58,360 nt of DNA from an uncultured Pelagibacteraceae bacterium. Lineage in GTDB: Bacteria; Pseudomonadota; Alphaproteobacteria; Pelagibacterales; Pelagibacteraceae. Positions within the stretch are counted from its first letter, which is position 1. Each line of letters begins with the position of its first letter. Shown one piece after another: positions 41,015 to 50,029 of this stretch. The stretch covers positions 1 to 58,360 of the forward strand of contig CACNVM010000003.1 in NCBI GenBank assembly GCA_902623915.1, given 5' to 3'. The notes beneath the pieces are model-generated. The model saw nothing but the letters and a program-made list of their open reading frames with translations. It was not told where the DNA came from and ran no database searches. The translations under genes were made by a program, and so were the position numbers.

Positions 41015-41717
41015 TTATTATATCTTTTTTTCTAGACTGATCTAAATATCTTTTACCCAAAACTTTACCTGAGTTATCAAAATCTATTACTAAAGGATTA
41101 CCGGTTGGTATTTCAAGTAAATTTATATTTTTGTCAGAAATGTTAAAAATTTTTTTACCTAAAGCTCTTATTGTGTTCCCATGAGCTGATATAATAATAT
41201 TTTTTTCAGTTTTAATGTATTTTTCTATATTTTTTTCATAGAAAGGTACAACACGATTGTAAGTATCTTTTAAAGACTCGGTATCAGGTATTTTTTTTAA
41301 TTCTTCATATAATTTATCATTGTGAGAACTATACTCAGAATCCTTTTTTAGTAATGGCGGAGGTATATCCCACGATCTTCTGTACTTTTTAAATTTTTCT
41401 TCACCTAATTTCTTTTTAGTTTCAGCTTTATTTAGGCCTGTTAAGGCACCATAATGTCTTTCATTTAATTCCCAATTTTTTGTGTATTTATATTTTTTTC
41501 CAAGAACCTCTAAAATTATCTCAAGTGTATTAATTGCTCTTTTAAGATAAGAGGTAAAGCACATATCAAAATCTATATTTAGTTCTTTAATTAACTTTCC
41601 TGATTTTTCAGCTTCAGCAACACCATTTTCAGAGAGATCGACATCTACCCATCCCGTAAAACGATTTTCCGCATTCCAGGTACTTTGTCCATGTCTGATT
41701 GCTATGAGTTTTCCCAT
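41004..41717 (-). CDS. gpmA: 2,3-bisphosphoglycerate-dependent phosphoglycerate mutase
   Basis: GpmA interconverts 3- and 2-phosphoglycerate. The 237-residue protein has the phosphohistidine motif IAIRHGQSTWNAENRFTGW near the N-terminus, ELNERHYGALTGLNKAET and the second catalytic His in ISAHGNTIRAL. It diverges from cutA across a 35-base, very A+T-rich gap, and overlaps the end of the MurU-like gene by 11 bases. Confidence 0.96.
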   Translation of the reverse strand: MGKLIAIRHGQSTWNAENRFTGWVDVDLSENGVAEAEKSGKLIKELNIDFDMCFTSYLKRAINTLEIILEVLGKKYKYTKNWELNERHYGALTGLNKAETKKKLGEEKFKKYRRSWDIPPPLLKKDSEYSSHNDKLYEELKKIPDTESLKDTYNRVVPFYEKNIEKYIKTEKNIIISAHGNTIRALGKKIFNISDKNINLLEIPTGNPLVIDFDNSGKVLGKRYLDQSRKKDIITNT

Positions 41718-41752
41718 TGAATATAATATATTTAATATATTAAATTATTAAA

Positions 41753-42067
41753 ATGAAGGGTATTAAATTCTTTTACATAACTTGTCCTAAGAAAAAAGAG
41801 GCGCATAAAATAGCTTCGTTTCTTGTAAAAAACCAATTGGTTGCATGTGCAAATATAATTAATAATGTCGACTCAATATTTACTTGGAAAGGAAAAGTAA
41901 CAAAAGCAAAAGAAATCTTGATAGTAGGAAAGACCATGAACAAAAATGTTCAAAAGATAATAAAAAATGTTAAAAAATTACACAGCTACGAAGTTCCCTG
42001 CGTTATCTTTTTTGATATAAAAAACGGAAATACAGACTTTTTAAAATGGATTATAAAATCCGTATAG
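41753..42067 (+). CDS. cutA: CutA1-family divalent-cation tolerance protein
   Basis: CutA1 is a small trimeric PII-like-fold protein named for copper tolerance; its true role is unsettled. The 104-residue protein has LVKNQLVACANIINNVDSIFTWKGK (quoted here only as a region, about residues 25-49), KKLHSYEVPCVIFFDI and a final hydrophobic strand, all family features. The vanZ-like gene begins 22 bases before its stop in another frame. Confidence 0.92.
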   Translation: MKGIKFFYITCPKKKEAHKIASFLVKNQLVACANIINNVDSIFTWKGKVTKAKEILIVGKTMNKNVQKIIKNVKKLHSYEVPCVIFFDIKNGNTDFLKWIIKSV

Positions 42068-42444
42068 TTCGTTATTTATATAATTTTTCCCTGATAGGCT
42101 TATTAATTCTATACCTTTTTCCTGGAAGCTTAATTGGTTATTTTCTTTATGGAGATTTAGGAAAGCAACCAGATATGATTCCAAATCCAATCGGAACATC
42201 AATTAATCATGCACTTGCCTTTTTTTATTTAACAACTATCGGATTAATAAGTCATATAAATCAAATTAGTTTTAATAAGATCTTAATTTTTCTTGTTACA
42301 CTGTCATTATTTTTAGAATTATCTCATCTATTTATACCAAATAGGTCTTTTGAGTCCCTAGATCTTTTTGCAAATTTACTTGGAACATTTTTAGCTATTG
42401 TTATAATATTTTTATATAAAAAGTTTAAATATGGAAAAATTTGA
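42046..42444 (+). CDS. VanZ-like membrane protein
   Basis: The 132-residue protein has four predicted membrane segments (about 12-34, 50-70, 75-92 and 104-126). It carries the VanZ-family pattern NHALAFFYLT ... LELSHLFIPNRSFESLDLFANLLGTFLA. VanZ-like proteins have no settled general function. Its start overlaps cutA by 22 bases and its end overlaps the next gene by 14, so these small genes are probably translated in a coupled series. Confidence 0.82.
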   Translation: MDYKIRIVRYLYNFSLIGLLILYLFPGSLIGYFLYGDLGKQPDMIPNPIGTSINHALAFFYLTTIGLISHINQISFNKILIFLVTLSLFLELSHLFIPNRSFESLDLFANLLGTFLAIVIIFLYKKFKYGKI

Positions 42445-42739
42445 CGAGAGAAAAAAATCCTTTGAAAAAAAATTTGCTCATGATGAAGAGTTAAAATTCA
42501 AAGTTGCCTCAAGAAGAAATAAATATCTTGGTCAATGGGCATCACAAAAACTTGGTTATGATGAGAATAAGGAAAAAGAATATATTCAATCTGTAATAAA
42601 AGCAGACTTCCAAGAAGCTGGAGATGAGGATGTATTTAGAAAAATTCAGGCAGATTTAAAAGGTCATAATATTTCTGACGACGAAATTAGAAATAAAATG
42701 AAAGAATTTAATGAAAAAGCTAAGTCTGAGTTTATTTAG
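42431..42739 (+). CDS. F1-ATPase zeta inhibitor subunit (DUF1476)
   Basis: In Paracoccus the zeta subunit blocks reverse rotation (ATP hydrolysis) of F1F0 ATP synthase; it is largely confined to alphaproteobacteria. The 102-residue, highly charged helical protein has the inhibitory N-terminal FDERKKSFEKKFAHDEELKF, with RRNKYLGQWASQKLG following, and a four-helix body. No ATP synthase genes are nearby. Its start overlaps the vanZ-like gene by 14 bases and its end overlaps the nuclease gene by 29. Confidence 0.92.
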   Translation: MEKFDERKKSFEKKFAHDEELKFKVASRRNKYLGQWASQKLGYDENKEKEYIQSVIKADFQEAGDEDVFRKIQADLKGHNISDDEIRNKMKEFNEKAKSEFI

Positions 42740-43226
42740 CATTATTTTATTTTCATCAATAATTACTTCAGCGATCTCATTTGAAAAAATAATTATAGGA
42801 AAAGCAAACGTTACTGATGGTGATACTATAAAAATTAATGATCAAAAAATTAGACTTTTTGGTATTGATGCACCTGAAACAAAACAATTTTGTAAAGAAG
42901 TTTATTTAAGTTTTTTAATATTTAATTTTAAAAGGGATTACAAGTGTGGAGAAAAATCAACTAGTGCTTTAAAGAAAAAAATAAAAAATAAAAAAATAAG
43001 ATGTTTGGTACAAGATAAAAAGGATAGATACAGAAGAAATATCGGCATTTGTTATTTAAAAAAACAAGACATTAACTCTTGGTTAGTAAAGAATGGATAC
43101 GCAATAGCTTATAGAAGATATTCAAAAAAATATATTATAGACGAGCAATACGCAGAAGATAATAAACTCGGCATTTGGCAGGGGACTTTTATGGAACCTG
43201 AAAAATGGAGAAGAATTATGAATTAA
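42711..43226 (+). CDS. Secreted staphylococcal-nuclease-like (SNase) protein
   Basis: The 171-residue protein has an N-terminal signal peptide (hydrophobic to about residue 22). The SNase fold follows: VTDGDTIKI (metal-binding Asp), IRLFGIDAPETKQF (Arg and Asp), KDRYRRNIGICYL (catalytic Arg region) and WLVKNGYAIAY. It is probably a periplasmic or secreted Ca-dependent nuclease, perhaps for phosphorus or nucleotide scavenging (inferred). Its start lies 29 bases inside the zeta-subunit gene. Confidence 0.88.
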   Translation: MKKLSLSLFSIILFSSIITSAISFEKIIIGKANVTDGDTIKINDQKIRLFGIDAPETKQFCKEVYLSFLIFNFKRDYKCGEKSTSALKKKIKNKKIRCLVQDKKDRYRRNIGICYLKKQDINSWLVKNGYAIAYRRYSKKYIIDEQYAEDNKLGIWQGTFMEPEKWRRIMN

Positions 43227-43246
43227 ATTCTTATATAAATTAGGAA

Positions 43247-43852
43247 GTGATTCATTTTTTAAAAACAAAATACTTTTTCTTAATTATTTTTATTTTATTT
43301 GCTGCTTGCTCATCTGTTCCAAAAAATACAAAAAATAGCTGTGCAATTTTTGAGGAACGTTATCTCTGGTATAAGCATACTAAAGCTGTAGAAAAAAAAT
43401 GGGGCGTTCCTGTTTATATTCAATTAGCATTTGTGAAAAAAGAGAGTGATTTTAACTGGCTTGCAAAACCTGAGAGAATTAAACTTTTTAAAGTGATACC
43501 TTATAAACGTAAATCCAGCTCATTTGGTTACTCTCAAGCAATTAAAGGCACATGGGAGCAGTATAAAAGAGAAACTGGAAACAAATTAGCGACAAGAGCC
43601 AGATTTAAAGACTCGGTTGATTTTATCGGATGGTATGTGAGTAAGACACACAAGATTTTAAAAATACCTAAGAACGACGCTTACAGACAATATCTTGCTT
43701 ATTACAAGGGCTGGGGTGATTACAAAAATTACGCTAAAGATAAAAAGGCAATCATTTATGCAAAGTCTGCAAAGGACACAGCGTCTAATTACAGAAAACA
43801 GCTAACAATGTGTAAAGATAAATTAAATAGAAAAAAATATATTATTTACTAA
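43247..43852 (+). CDS. Lipoprotein with lytic-transglycosylase-like domain
   Basis: The 201-residue protein has a lipoprotein signal peptide with lipobox LFAAC (Cys at about 21). A lysozyme-like region follows: VPVYIQLAFVKKESDF with the probable catalytic Glu, then SSSFGYSQAIKGTWEQYKRETG and YLAYYKGWGDY. It is likely an outer-membrane-anchored peptidoglycan enzyme. The start is GTG at 43247; AGGAA lies very close before it, an unusual spacing, but no ATG is available. Its end overlaps the RND permease gene by 11 bases. Confidence 0.83.
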   Translation: MIHFLKTKYFFLIIFILFAACSSVPKNTKNSCAIFEERYLWYKHTKAVEKKWGVPVYIQLAFVKKESDFNWLAKPERIKLFKVIPYKRKSSSFGYSQAIKGTWEQYKRETGNKLATRARFKDSVDFIGWYVSKTHKILKIPKNDAYRQYLAYYKGWGDYKNYAKDKKAIIYAKSAKDTASNYRKQLTMCKDKLNRKKYIIY

Positions 43853-46800
43853 ACTCTTTGTTTAATTGAATATCTATTTCATCCATTCTCTTAGAATTTT
43901 TACAAAGCAGTAAATAAAATACTGGTGTTGTAAATAAAGTTAAAAAAGTACTGATTAACATCCCACCAAATATTGTGCATCCTACAGCTAATCTTATTCC
44001 CTCACCTGCACCTGGTCCTATGTTTCCAACTATTAAAGGCACCATAGCAATTAGAGTAGATAAACTGGTCATCATTATGGGCCTAAACCTTCTTTTACAA
44101 GACTCTACAATTGCACTTTCGACTGTTTTACCTGAAACACGAAGTTGATTTGCCCAGTCTACAATTAAGATACTGTTTTTGGTTGCAATACCGATTAGAA
44201 CAATCAAAGCAATTTGTGAAAAAATATTAATTGTACTTCCAAACAATAATATAAATATTAAACCACCTAGAGCTGCTAATGGAACTGTTAACATTACAAC
44301 AAAAGGCTGCCTCCAAGCATTAAAAGTACCTGCCATAACGAGATAAGCACTCACTAACGCCAGAGCAAAAATTATTAATAGTTCACCGGAAGCCTCTTTA
44401 AGATCTAAAGATTTACCTTTGTAAAAAATACCAGCAGTCGGTGCTTTATCATCTATTGTTTGCTCAATGAAATTTAGAGCTTCATTAAGAGTATACCCAC
44501 CTACTAATCTAGCTGTAATAGTTACAGATTTGGATCTTTGATAACGGGTTAATAATTTAGGTGAACCTTTTTCTTCAAAACTTACTACGTTAGCCAGAGA
44601 AATTAATTTTCCTGTTGTTTCAGATCTTACAAATATTTTGCTAAGTGTCTCAGTATTTCTTCTATCTTTAATGTCAGCCTGTAAAATTATTGGATATTCT
44701 TTTCCAGATTCATTCAGAGTAGTAACACTTTTACCTGAATATAATGTTTCAATTGATTTTCCAATTGATTGATTGGATAGACCTAAGTCCTTAGCTTTAT
44801 TTTCATCAATAACAAGTTTTACCTCAGGTTTATTTTTTGTGTAATCAGAAGTTATATCGGCAAGACCTCTATTGTTTCTTAGTTCTCCCATCACTTTGTT
44901 TTGCCACTCATATAAAGTTTCATATGATGGACCTGTCATTGTAACCACAACTGGCTTTTGATAATTGCTGACTCTTACTGAATTAGGAGTAAGAGGAAAG
45001 GCCATAGTTCCTGGAACAGTAACTATTTTTCCAATAGCCTTTCTAACAATTTTTTGAGCACTATCTTTTCTGTCATTCCAGTTATCAAGCAATGCTATGA
45101 TAATAAAACTGTTATAAGATTGTGACGATCTACCAAACCCTGGAACCCTCATTATTAGTTTTTGATAGGGCTCATTTTCATCTTGAAGTAATGGTATTAA
45201 TCTTTTCTCAACTTTTTCTGCTTTATCTACAGTGTACTCAAAGGATGATGACTCATCAGTTTTTCCAAATACCAAATAAACACCTCTGTCTGGATTTTGC
45301 TCTAATAAAGTTTTTGGCGTAAAGCTAAAAAGAAAAACAGTTAGACCAACAACAAAAATCATAAACCAAACTATAGTTTTTGGTTTTTTAATCCAATAAC
45401 CTAAAGTATCAGAGTAAAATTCTTCAAATGAATTGAATATTCTCTCAAATTTTAAAACAATTTTAGATTTTGATTTTTTCTTATTAAGTAATTTTGAACC
45501 AAGCATTGGTGCTATGGAAAGTGCTGTAAAAGTACTTATGACAATTGCAATAGAAAGTGTAATCGCCATTTCTCTGAACAATGTTCCACTAATTCCTTCG
45601 ATAAATAATAATGGAGCAAATGTTGCTATTAGAATTATACTTGTGGAAATAATTGCAAAAATTACGTTTTTTGAACCAGTTGCGGCAGCATTAAGAGGAG
45701 TATCACCTTGTTCTATACGATGGTAAATAGACTCTGTCATTACAACGCTATCATCTGTAACGATTGCTACACTTAATATTATTGCAAGAAGAGTAAAAAC
45801 ATTGATAGTTAGACCGAATATCCATAAACCTAAACATGCTCCTATTAAGCTAACTGGCAATGTTACAGCTGGCACTACAGTTGCTCTTATATTTCCTAAA
45901 AAAAGGTAAATAATTCCCACAACTAAAACTAAAGCTAAAATTATGGATTGATAACACATTTGAATAGCTTCTTTTATATAGGTCGCCCTATCGAAACTTA
46001 CTGATAATTTAAGACCGTCTGGTAGTGTCCGTCTTACTTCTTGTATCTTTTCTCTTATATTATTAGAAAGTGTTACTGTGCTCTCATTTGTTCGAGCGTA
46101 TATACCTATGCCCACAGTATTTTCATTTAAAACATCTGGACTTTGAGCTTTAAATAATGTTTTTTCAGATACAGGACCATAACGAACGTCTCCCAGGTCA
46201 CTTAAAGTTATAGTTTTACCTTTAATCTTCTTAATAGGAAGTTTTTTTATAGAATTAATATCTGTATAAGTTTTTCCTAAATCAAGAGTAAGATCAACAT
46301 TATTTGCTTCTATAGTTCCTGCAGGTACAGCAATATTATTTTTTCTTATAGAGTTTTCAACTTCCCTTATATCTAAATCATTAGCACTAAGCTTGACCGG
46401 ATTAAGATATACTCGTACAGCTTTTTCATTTATTCCACCAACAATAACTCGTCCAGTTCCAGGAACAGAACTAAAAGCATCTACTAAGTTTCTTTTAACA
46501 TAATCACCAATGTCTAAAGAATCCCAAGTTGTACTACTCACTGATAACCACATACTTGTTGAAAAACCTGCGGAAGACTTTCTTACTTCAGGTACTTTAC
46601 TATCCTCAGGTAAATTATCAATTACCCTTGCTATTCTCTCTCTTATGTCATTAGCGGCATCATCAATATCAATACTAGTAAAAAATTCTATTTTTATTGT
46701 GCTTCTCCCAATTTCAGAAACTGTGTCAATTGATTTAATTCCTTCGGCACCTCCAACAGCTAATTCAATTGGCTCAGAAATTTCTGATGCGATAATAGAA

Positions 46801-46973
46801 GGACTAGCACCTGTATATTTTGTGGAAATAACAACCTCAGGTGGTTGAAGATTTTTTGGAAGTTCTCTCGTACTTAGTTCAAAAAATGTATAAAGACCAA
46901 AAACAACAAGCAGCAAAGAAAACACCGCACTTAAAACTGGTCTCCTTATATTAAGCAAACAAAAATTATGCAT
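43842..46973 (-). CDS. RND efflux permease (AcrB/MexF family)
   Basis: This is an inner-membrane proton-driven exporter of 1043 residues with 12 expected membrane helices and two large periplasmic loops. The proton-relay residues are present: adjacent Asp residues in AIVTDDSVVMTES (TM4) and Lys in IGIATKNSILIVDWANQ (TM10). Substrate is unknown, probably hydrophobic compounds or lipids. Its partner adaptor gene ends 5 bases upstream. The adaptor lacks its hairpin, and no outer-membrane channel gene is here, so how it couples to the outer membrane is unclear. Confidence 0.95.
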   Translation of the reverse strand: MHNFCLLNIRRPVLSAVFSLLLVVFGLYTFFELSTRELPKNLQPPEVVISTKYTGASPSIIASEISEPIELAVGGAEGIKSIDTVSEIGRSTIKIEFFTSIDIDDAANDIRERIARVIDNLPEDSKVPEVRKSSAGFSTSMWLSVSSTTWDSLDIGDYVKRNLVDAFSSVPGTGRVIVGGINEKAVRVYLNPVKLSANDLDIREVENSIRKNNIAVPAGTIEANNVDLTLDLGKTYTDINSIKKLPIKKIKGKTITLSDLGDVRYGPVSEKTLFKAQSPDVLNENTVGIGIYARTNESTVTLSNNIREKIQEVRRTLPDGLKLSVSFDRATYIKEAIQMCYQSIILALVLVVGIIYLFLGNIRATVVPAVTLPVSLIGACLGLWIFGLTINVFTLLAIILSVAIVTDDSVVMTESIYHRIEQGDTPLNAAATGSKNVIFAIISTSIILIATFAPLLFIEGISGTLFREMAITLSIAIVISTFTALSIAPMLGSKLLNKKKSKSKIVLKFERIFNSFEEFYSDTLGYWIKKPKTIVWFMIFVVGLTVFLFSFTPKTLLEQNPDRGVYLVFGKTDESSSFEYTVDKAEKVEKRLIPLLQDENEPYQKLIMRVPGFGRSSQSYNSFIIIALLDNWNDRKDSAQKIVRKAIGKIVTVPGTMAFPLTPNSVRVSNYQKPVVVTMTGPSYETLYEWQNKVMGELRNNRGLADITSDYTKNKPEVKLVIDENKAKDLGLSNQSIGKSIETLYSGKSVTTLNESGKEYPIILQADIKDRRNTETLSKIFVRSETTGKLISLANVVSFEEKGSPKLLTRYQRSKSVTITARLVGGYTLNEALNFIEQTIDDKAPTAGIFYKGKSLDLKEASGELLIIFALALVSAYLVMAGTFNAWRQPFVVMLTVPLAALGGLIFILLFGSTINIFSQIALIVLIGIATKNSILIVDWANQLRVSGKTVESAIVESCKRRFRPIMMTSLSTLIAMVPLIVGNIGPGAGEGIRLAVGCTIFGGMLISTFLTLFTTPVFYLLLCKNSKRMDEIDIQLNKEFSK

Positions 46974-46978
46974 TTTAT

Positions 46979-47842
46979 CTATTTTGTAAGAGGCCTAACA
47001 GTCATTCCGTCGGCTAGTCTTGCTAAACCTTCTTTAACAACTTTTTCATTAGCATTAAGACCTTCTAAAACTTCAAGATTACCGTCTTTTCTTATTCCCG
47101 TTACTACTTCGGTTTTTTTAATTTTGTTGTTATCTAAAATTTTATAAACGAATTTTTTTTCATCTTCAAAAATAATACTAGTATCTGCTACAGAAAGCGC
47201 TTCTTTTTGATCATAAAGAAGTTCAATATCTAAAAGCGATCCAGGAAGTATTTCAAGGTCAGAATTTTTAATTTGTGCTCTGGCTAAAATACTTCGTGTT
47301 TGCGCGTCGACCCTTGAAGCATGAGAAATAATTACTCCATTATACAATTTATCTTTATATGCTAAGAATTTTGCGTTTACTTTAAGACCTTTTTTTAAAA
47401 TAGCGGCATAAACTTCAGGTATTTGTAAATCACAAAGTATTCTCTTAGAGTCATCAAGAGTTACTATTATCGAATCTGTCCCAAGTATCGACGAACTTAT
47501 ACCTCTTGTTCCAATATTACCAGCAAAAGGGGCAGTAATGGTTTTGTCTTGAAGTTTTGCTATAACCCCACCTTTTTTGACAGCTCTAAATTTTATATCC
47601 TCTAGAAGCTCACTCTTGTTAATTTTAAATGAAGTTGTTTTGCTACTTAAAGCAGTACAGTAACTTTCTATTGTTTTACTAAAACCCTTCTCCGAAACTA
47701 TTTCTACTACTACTCCTGGTGGAGGACGTTTGCTAAATTTCTTTTTAAAATAAACTCCCATTGCAGTTCTACCGCCAATCACAGTAGCGACTATGATGAA
47801 AAATATTATTATTCCAATTGTTACTTTTTTAGATCTTCTCAT
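46979..47842 (-). CDS. RND periplasmic adaptor (MFP), apparently lacking the alpha-hairpin
   Basis: The adaptor links the RND pump to the envelope. The protein has an N-terminal membrane anchor (about 7-30), a lipoyl-like first half (about 45-90), then at once the second lipoyl half TITAPFAGNIGTRG, a beta-barrel (about 118-200) and a membrane-proximal domain. Between SFKINKSELLEDIKF and TITAPF only about 15 residues remain, where homologues carry 60-100 residues of coiled-coil hairpin that meets the outer-membrane channel. I chose ATG 47842 (287 residues), which forms ATGA with the sseA stop; a TTG at 47863 is less likely. Confidence 0.87.
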   Translation of the reverse strand: MRRSKKVTIGIIIFFIIVATVIGGRTAMGVYFKKKFSKRPPPGVVVEIVSEKGFSKTIESYCTALSSKTTSFKINKSELLEDIKFRAVKKGGVIAKLQDKTITAPFAGNIGTRGISSSILGTDSIIVTLDDSKRILCDLQIPEVYAAILKKGLKVNAKFLAYKDKLYNGVIISHASRVDAQTRSILARAQIKNSDLEILPGSLLDIELLYDQKEALSVADTSIIFEDEKKFVYKILDNNKIKKTEVVTGIRKDGNLEVLEGLNANEKVVKEGLARLADGMTVRPLTK

Positions 47843-48648
47843 TTTTTTCCATATTCTGACCAAGAGCCATCATAAATCACAGCATTTTTACCACTTATTA
47901 AAGAATATGCCATACCTAAAACACAAGCTGTCATTCCAGATCCGCACGTAAAGACAATAGGTTTAGAAATATCAATGTCATTTTTGTTAAAAATATTAAT
48001 TAATTCTGACTTAGGTTTAAATGTATTAGTCTCTCTATCAATGCATTCTTGAAAAGGAATATTTTTTGACCCAACTATACACCCTTTTTTAAGGCCAGGT
48101 CTTGGTTCTTCAATTTTCCCGGAAAATCTTTCTCGGCTTCTAGCATCAACCGTTTGAAATAATGAATTTTTAATATTCTCATCAATTTGTTTTTTATTTT
48201 TAATCCATTCTGATTTTTCATAAACTTTATATTTTTTTATAGTTTCATGTTTTACTATATCACTATTAATCGAACGTTTCTCTCTTAGCCACTTTTTAAG
48301 ACCCCCATCTAATACTGAAACCTTTTCATGACCAAAGTATTTAAGAGCAAACCAAAGTCTACACGAACTGTAAAGATCACTATTATCGTAGATAATTATA
48401 TGATCATCATTTAGAATTCCAAAAGACCAGAGCATATTTTTCCAATACTCTGCATTTGTCATCATGTGTGGGAATGGTGAGTTTCTGTCAGAGTGTTCAT
48501 TTACATCCCAAAAAATCGCTCCTTTGATATGCTTTTCTTTGTACTCATTTTTTGCATTTCTATTTGTTGATGGCATGTGCCAGGAAGCATCAAATATTTT
48601 CACAGCATTCAAATTTTTTTCGAGCCATTCTGTTGAAACTAAATTCAT
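47839..48648 (-). CDS. sseA: 3-Mercaptopyruvate sulfurtransferase / thiosulfate sulfurtransferase
   Basis: It transfers sulfane sulfur to thiophilic acceptors. The 269-residue protein has two rhodanese domains; the C-terminal one carries the active-site loop FTCGSGMTACVLG, whose CGSG-TA form favours mercaptopyruvate over thiosulfate. The N-terminal VSTEWLEKNL and IKGAIFWDVNEHSD are family features. It is coupled by ATGA both to msrA upstream and to the adaptor gene downstream, so it belongs to a four-gene operon. Confidence 0.92.
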   Translation of the reverse strand: MNLVSTEWLEKNLNAVKIFDASWHMPSTNRNAKNEYKEKHIKGAIFWDVNEHSDRNSPFPHMMTNAEYWKNMLWSFGILNDDHIIIYDNSDLYSSCRLWFALKYFGHEKVSVLDGGLKKWLREKRSINSDIVKHETIKKYKVYEKSEWIKNKKQIDENIKNSLFQTVDARSRERFSGKIEEPRPGLKKGCIVGSKNIPFQECIDRETNTFKPKSELINIFNKNDIDISKPIVFTCGSGMTACVLGMAYSLISGKNAVIYDGSWSEYGKK

Positions 48649-49097
48649 AATATACCTTTTCTTTTTAAGTAATACTGATGATATTCTTCAGCAGGTTGAT
48701 AAAGTTTTTCTTCTGAAATATTAGTTACTACTTTTCCATTGAATTTTTTGTTGAATTCCTCTTTTATTTTTTCTGCAATTTTTTTTTGATTTTCATCTTT
48801 ATAAAATATTTCTGATCTATACTGTGTCCCTATATCTGGTCCCTGCCTATTTAATTGTGTCGGATCATGAATTTTAAAAAAAAATCTTACTAATTCCTCA
48901 TATGAAATTTCGTTTTCATCAAACTCAACTTTTATAGTTTCTGCATGGTTTGTTGAACCTGAACAAACTTTTTCATAGGTTGTATTTGGGTCATTACCAC
49001 CGCAATAACCAACCTCAGCCTTTTTTACACCTTTAATTTTTTCAAATTCTAATTGTGGGCTCCAGAAACATCCAAGAGAAAAATAAGCAGTTTTCAT
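48645..49097 (-). CDS. msrA: Peptide methionine-S-sulfoxide reductase
   Basis: MsrA reduces the S-epimer of methionine sulfoxide in proteins. The 150-residue protein has the catalytic GCFW motif (FSLGCFWSPQLEFEK), GYCGG and SGSTNHAETIKV, and ends YHQYYLKRKG. No signal peptide is seen, so it is cytoplasmic. It is first in msrA-sseA-MFP-RND, with an ATGA overlap to sseA. Confidence 0.95.
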   Translation of the reverse strand: MKTAYFSLGCFWSPQLEFEKIKGVKKAEVGYCGGNDPNTTYEKVCSGSTNHAETIKVEFDENEISYEELVRFFFKIHDPTQLNRQGPDIGTQYRSEIFYKDENQKKIAEKIKEEFNKKFNGKVVTNISEEKLYQPAEEYHQYYLKRKGIL

Positions 49098-49144
49098 TGT
49101 TTTAAAATTCTAATATGTTATTTCAATTAATTAAAGGTGGTAAA

Positions 49145-50029
49145 ATGCTCTCAAAATCCCAATTAGCAATTATTTACATGATAGCTAGCGTAGCATGCTT
49201 CAGTATTATGGATATTATTGTAAAATATTTGAAAGACGCACCTTTTGGCCAAGTCCTTTTTATGCGATTTGCGTTTGGTATGATTCCAATAGTTCTTCTA
49301 ATACCTCGCGAAAAACTTTCCACTTTTTATAAAACTAAAAGACCAGGACTTCATGCTTGGAGAGCAATATGGGGAGCAATAGCAATCGTTGCTTTATTTA
49401 TTGGTATTAGAAATGTGCCGCTGGCTGATTGTATATCTTTAACTTTTTTAGGTCCTGTTTTCGTAACTATATTATCTGCACTTTTTCTAGGCGAAAAAAT
49501 TAAAATGACAAGAATTTCTGCAATTATTCTAGGAATAATTGGTGGATTAATTATTATAAAGCCAACATTTCACCAATTTAATTTATTTTATTTTATGCCT
49601 TTAATTTTTGCTTTTGGTTTTGCTCAGGTAGCTCTATCAATTAAATCTTTATCTAAAACTGAACCAAATTATTTAATAGCTTTTTATTTTTCATTATTAT
49701 CAATGATAATTGGTCTTTGTACTCTAGTTAATGGTTGGATTTGGCCAACATTATATGAGGCTGTTTTATTTGTGATATTAGGTTTGGCTGGTGGTTACGC
49801 TAATATTTTACTAACACAGTCGCTGAGGATGGCAGACACTGGGCTTGTTACCCCAATTAAATACTTATCATTAGTCTTTGCTGCTACCGCAGGTTATTTT
49901 ATTTTTGGAGAGTCTCTGAAATTAACAACTTTAGTTGGTGCTGGATTTATAGTCGTTGGTACGTACATAATTTTTAGAAGAGAAGAAACTCTTAAAAAAC
50001 AGGTGGTTCCTCCAAGATATGAAACCTAA
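49145..50029 (+). CDS. EamA/DMT-family membrane transporter
   Basis: The protein has ten predicted membrane helices in two EamA repeats (about 5-135 and 150-285). The first has VACFSIMDIIVKYL and FLGPVFVTILSALFLGEKI; the second has PIKYLSLVFAATAGYFIFGE. Its substrate is unknown; family members export amino acids or other small metabolites. I chose ATG 49145 (294 residues) because AAAGGTGG at 49133-49140 is well placed as ribosome-binding site; an ATG at 49115 lacks one. Its end overlaps the glycosylase gene by 11 bases. Confidence 0.9.
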   Translation: MLSKSQLAIIYMIASVACFSIMDIIVKYLKDAPFGQVLFMRFAFGMIPIVLLIPREKLSTFYKTKRPGLHAWRAIWGAIAIVALFIGIRNVPLADCISLTFLGPVFVTILSALFLGEKIKMTRISAIILGIIGGLIIIKPTFHQFNLFYFMPLIFAFGFAQVALSIKSLSKTEPNYLIAFYFSLLSMIIGLCTLVNGWIWPTLYEAVLFVILGLAGGYANILLTQSLRMADTGLVTPIKYLSLVFAATAGYFIFGESLKLTTLVGAGFIVVGTYIIFRREETLKKQVVPPRYET

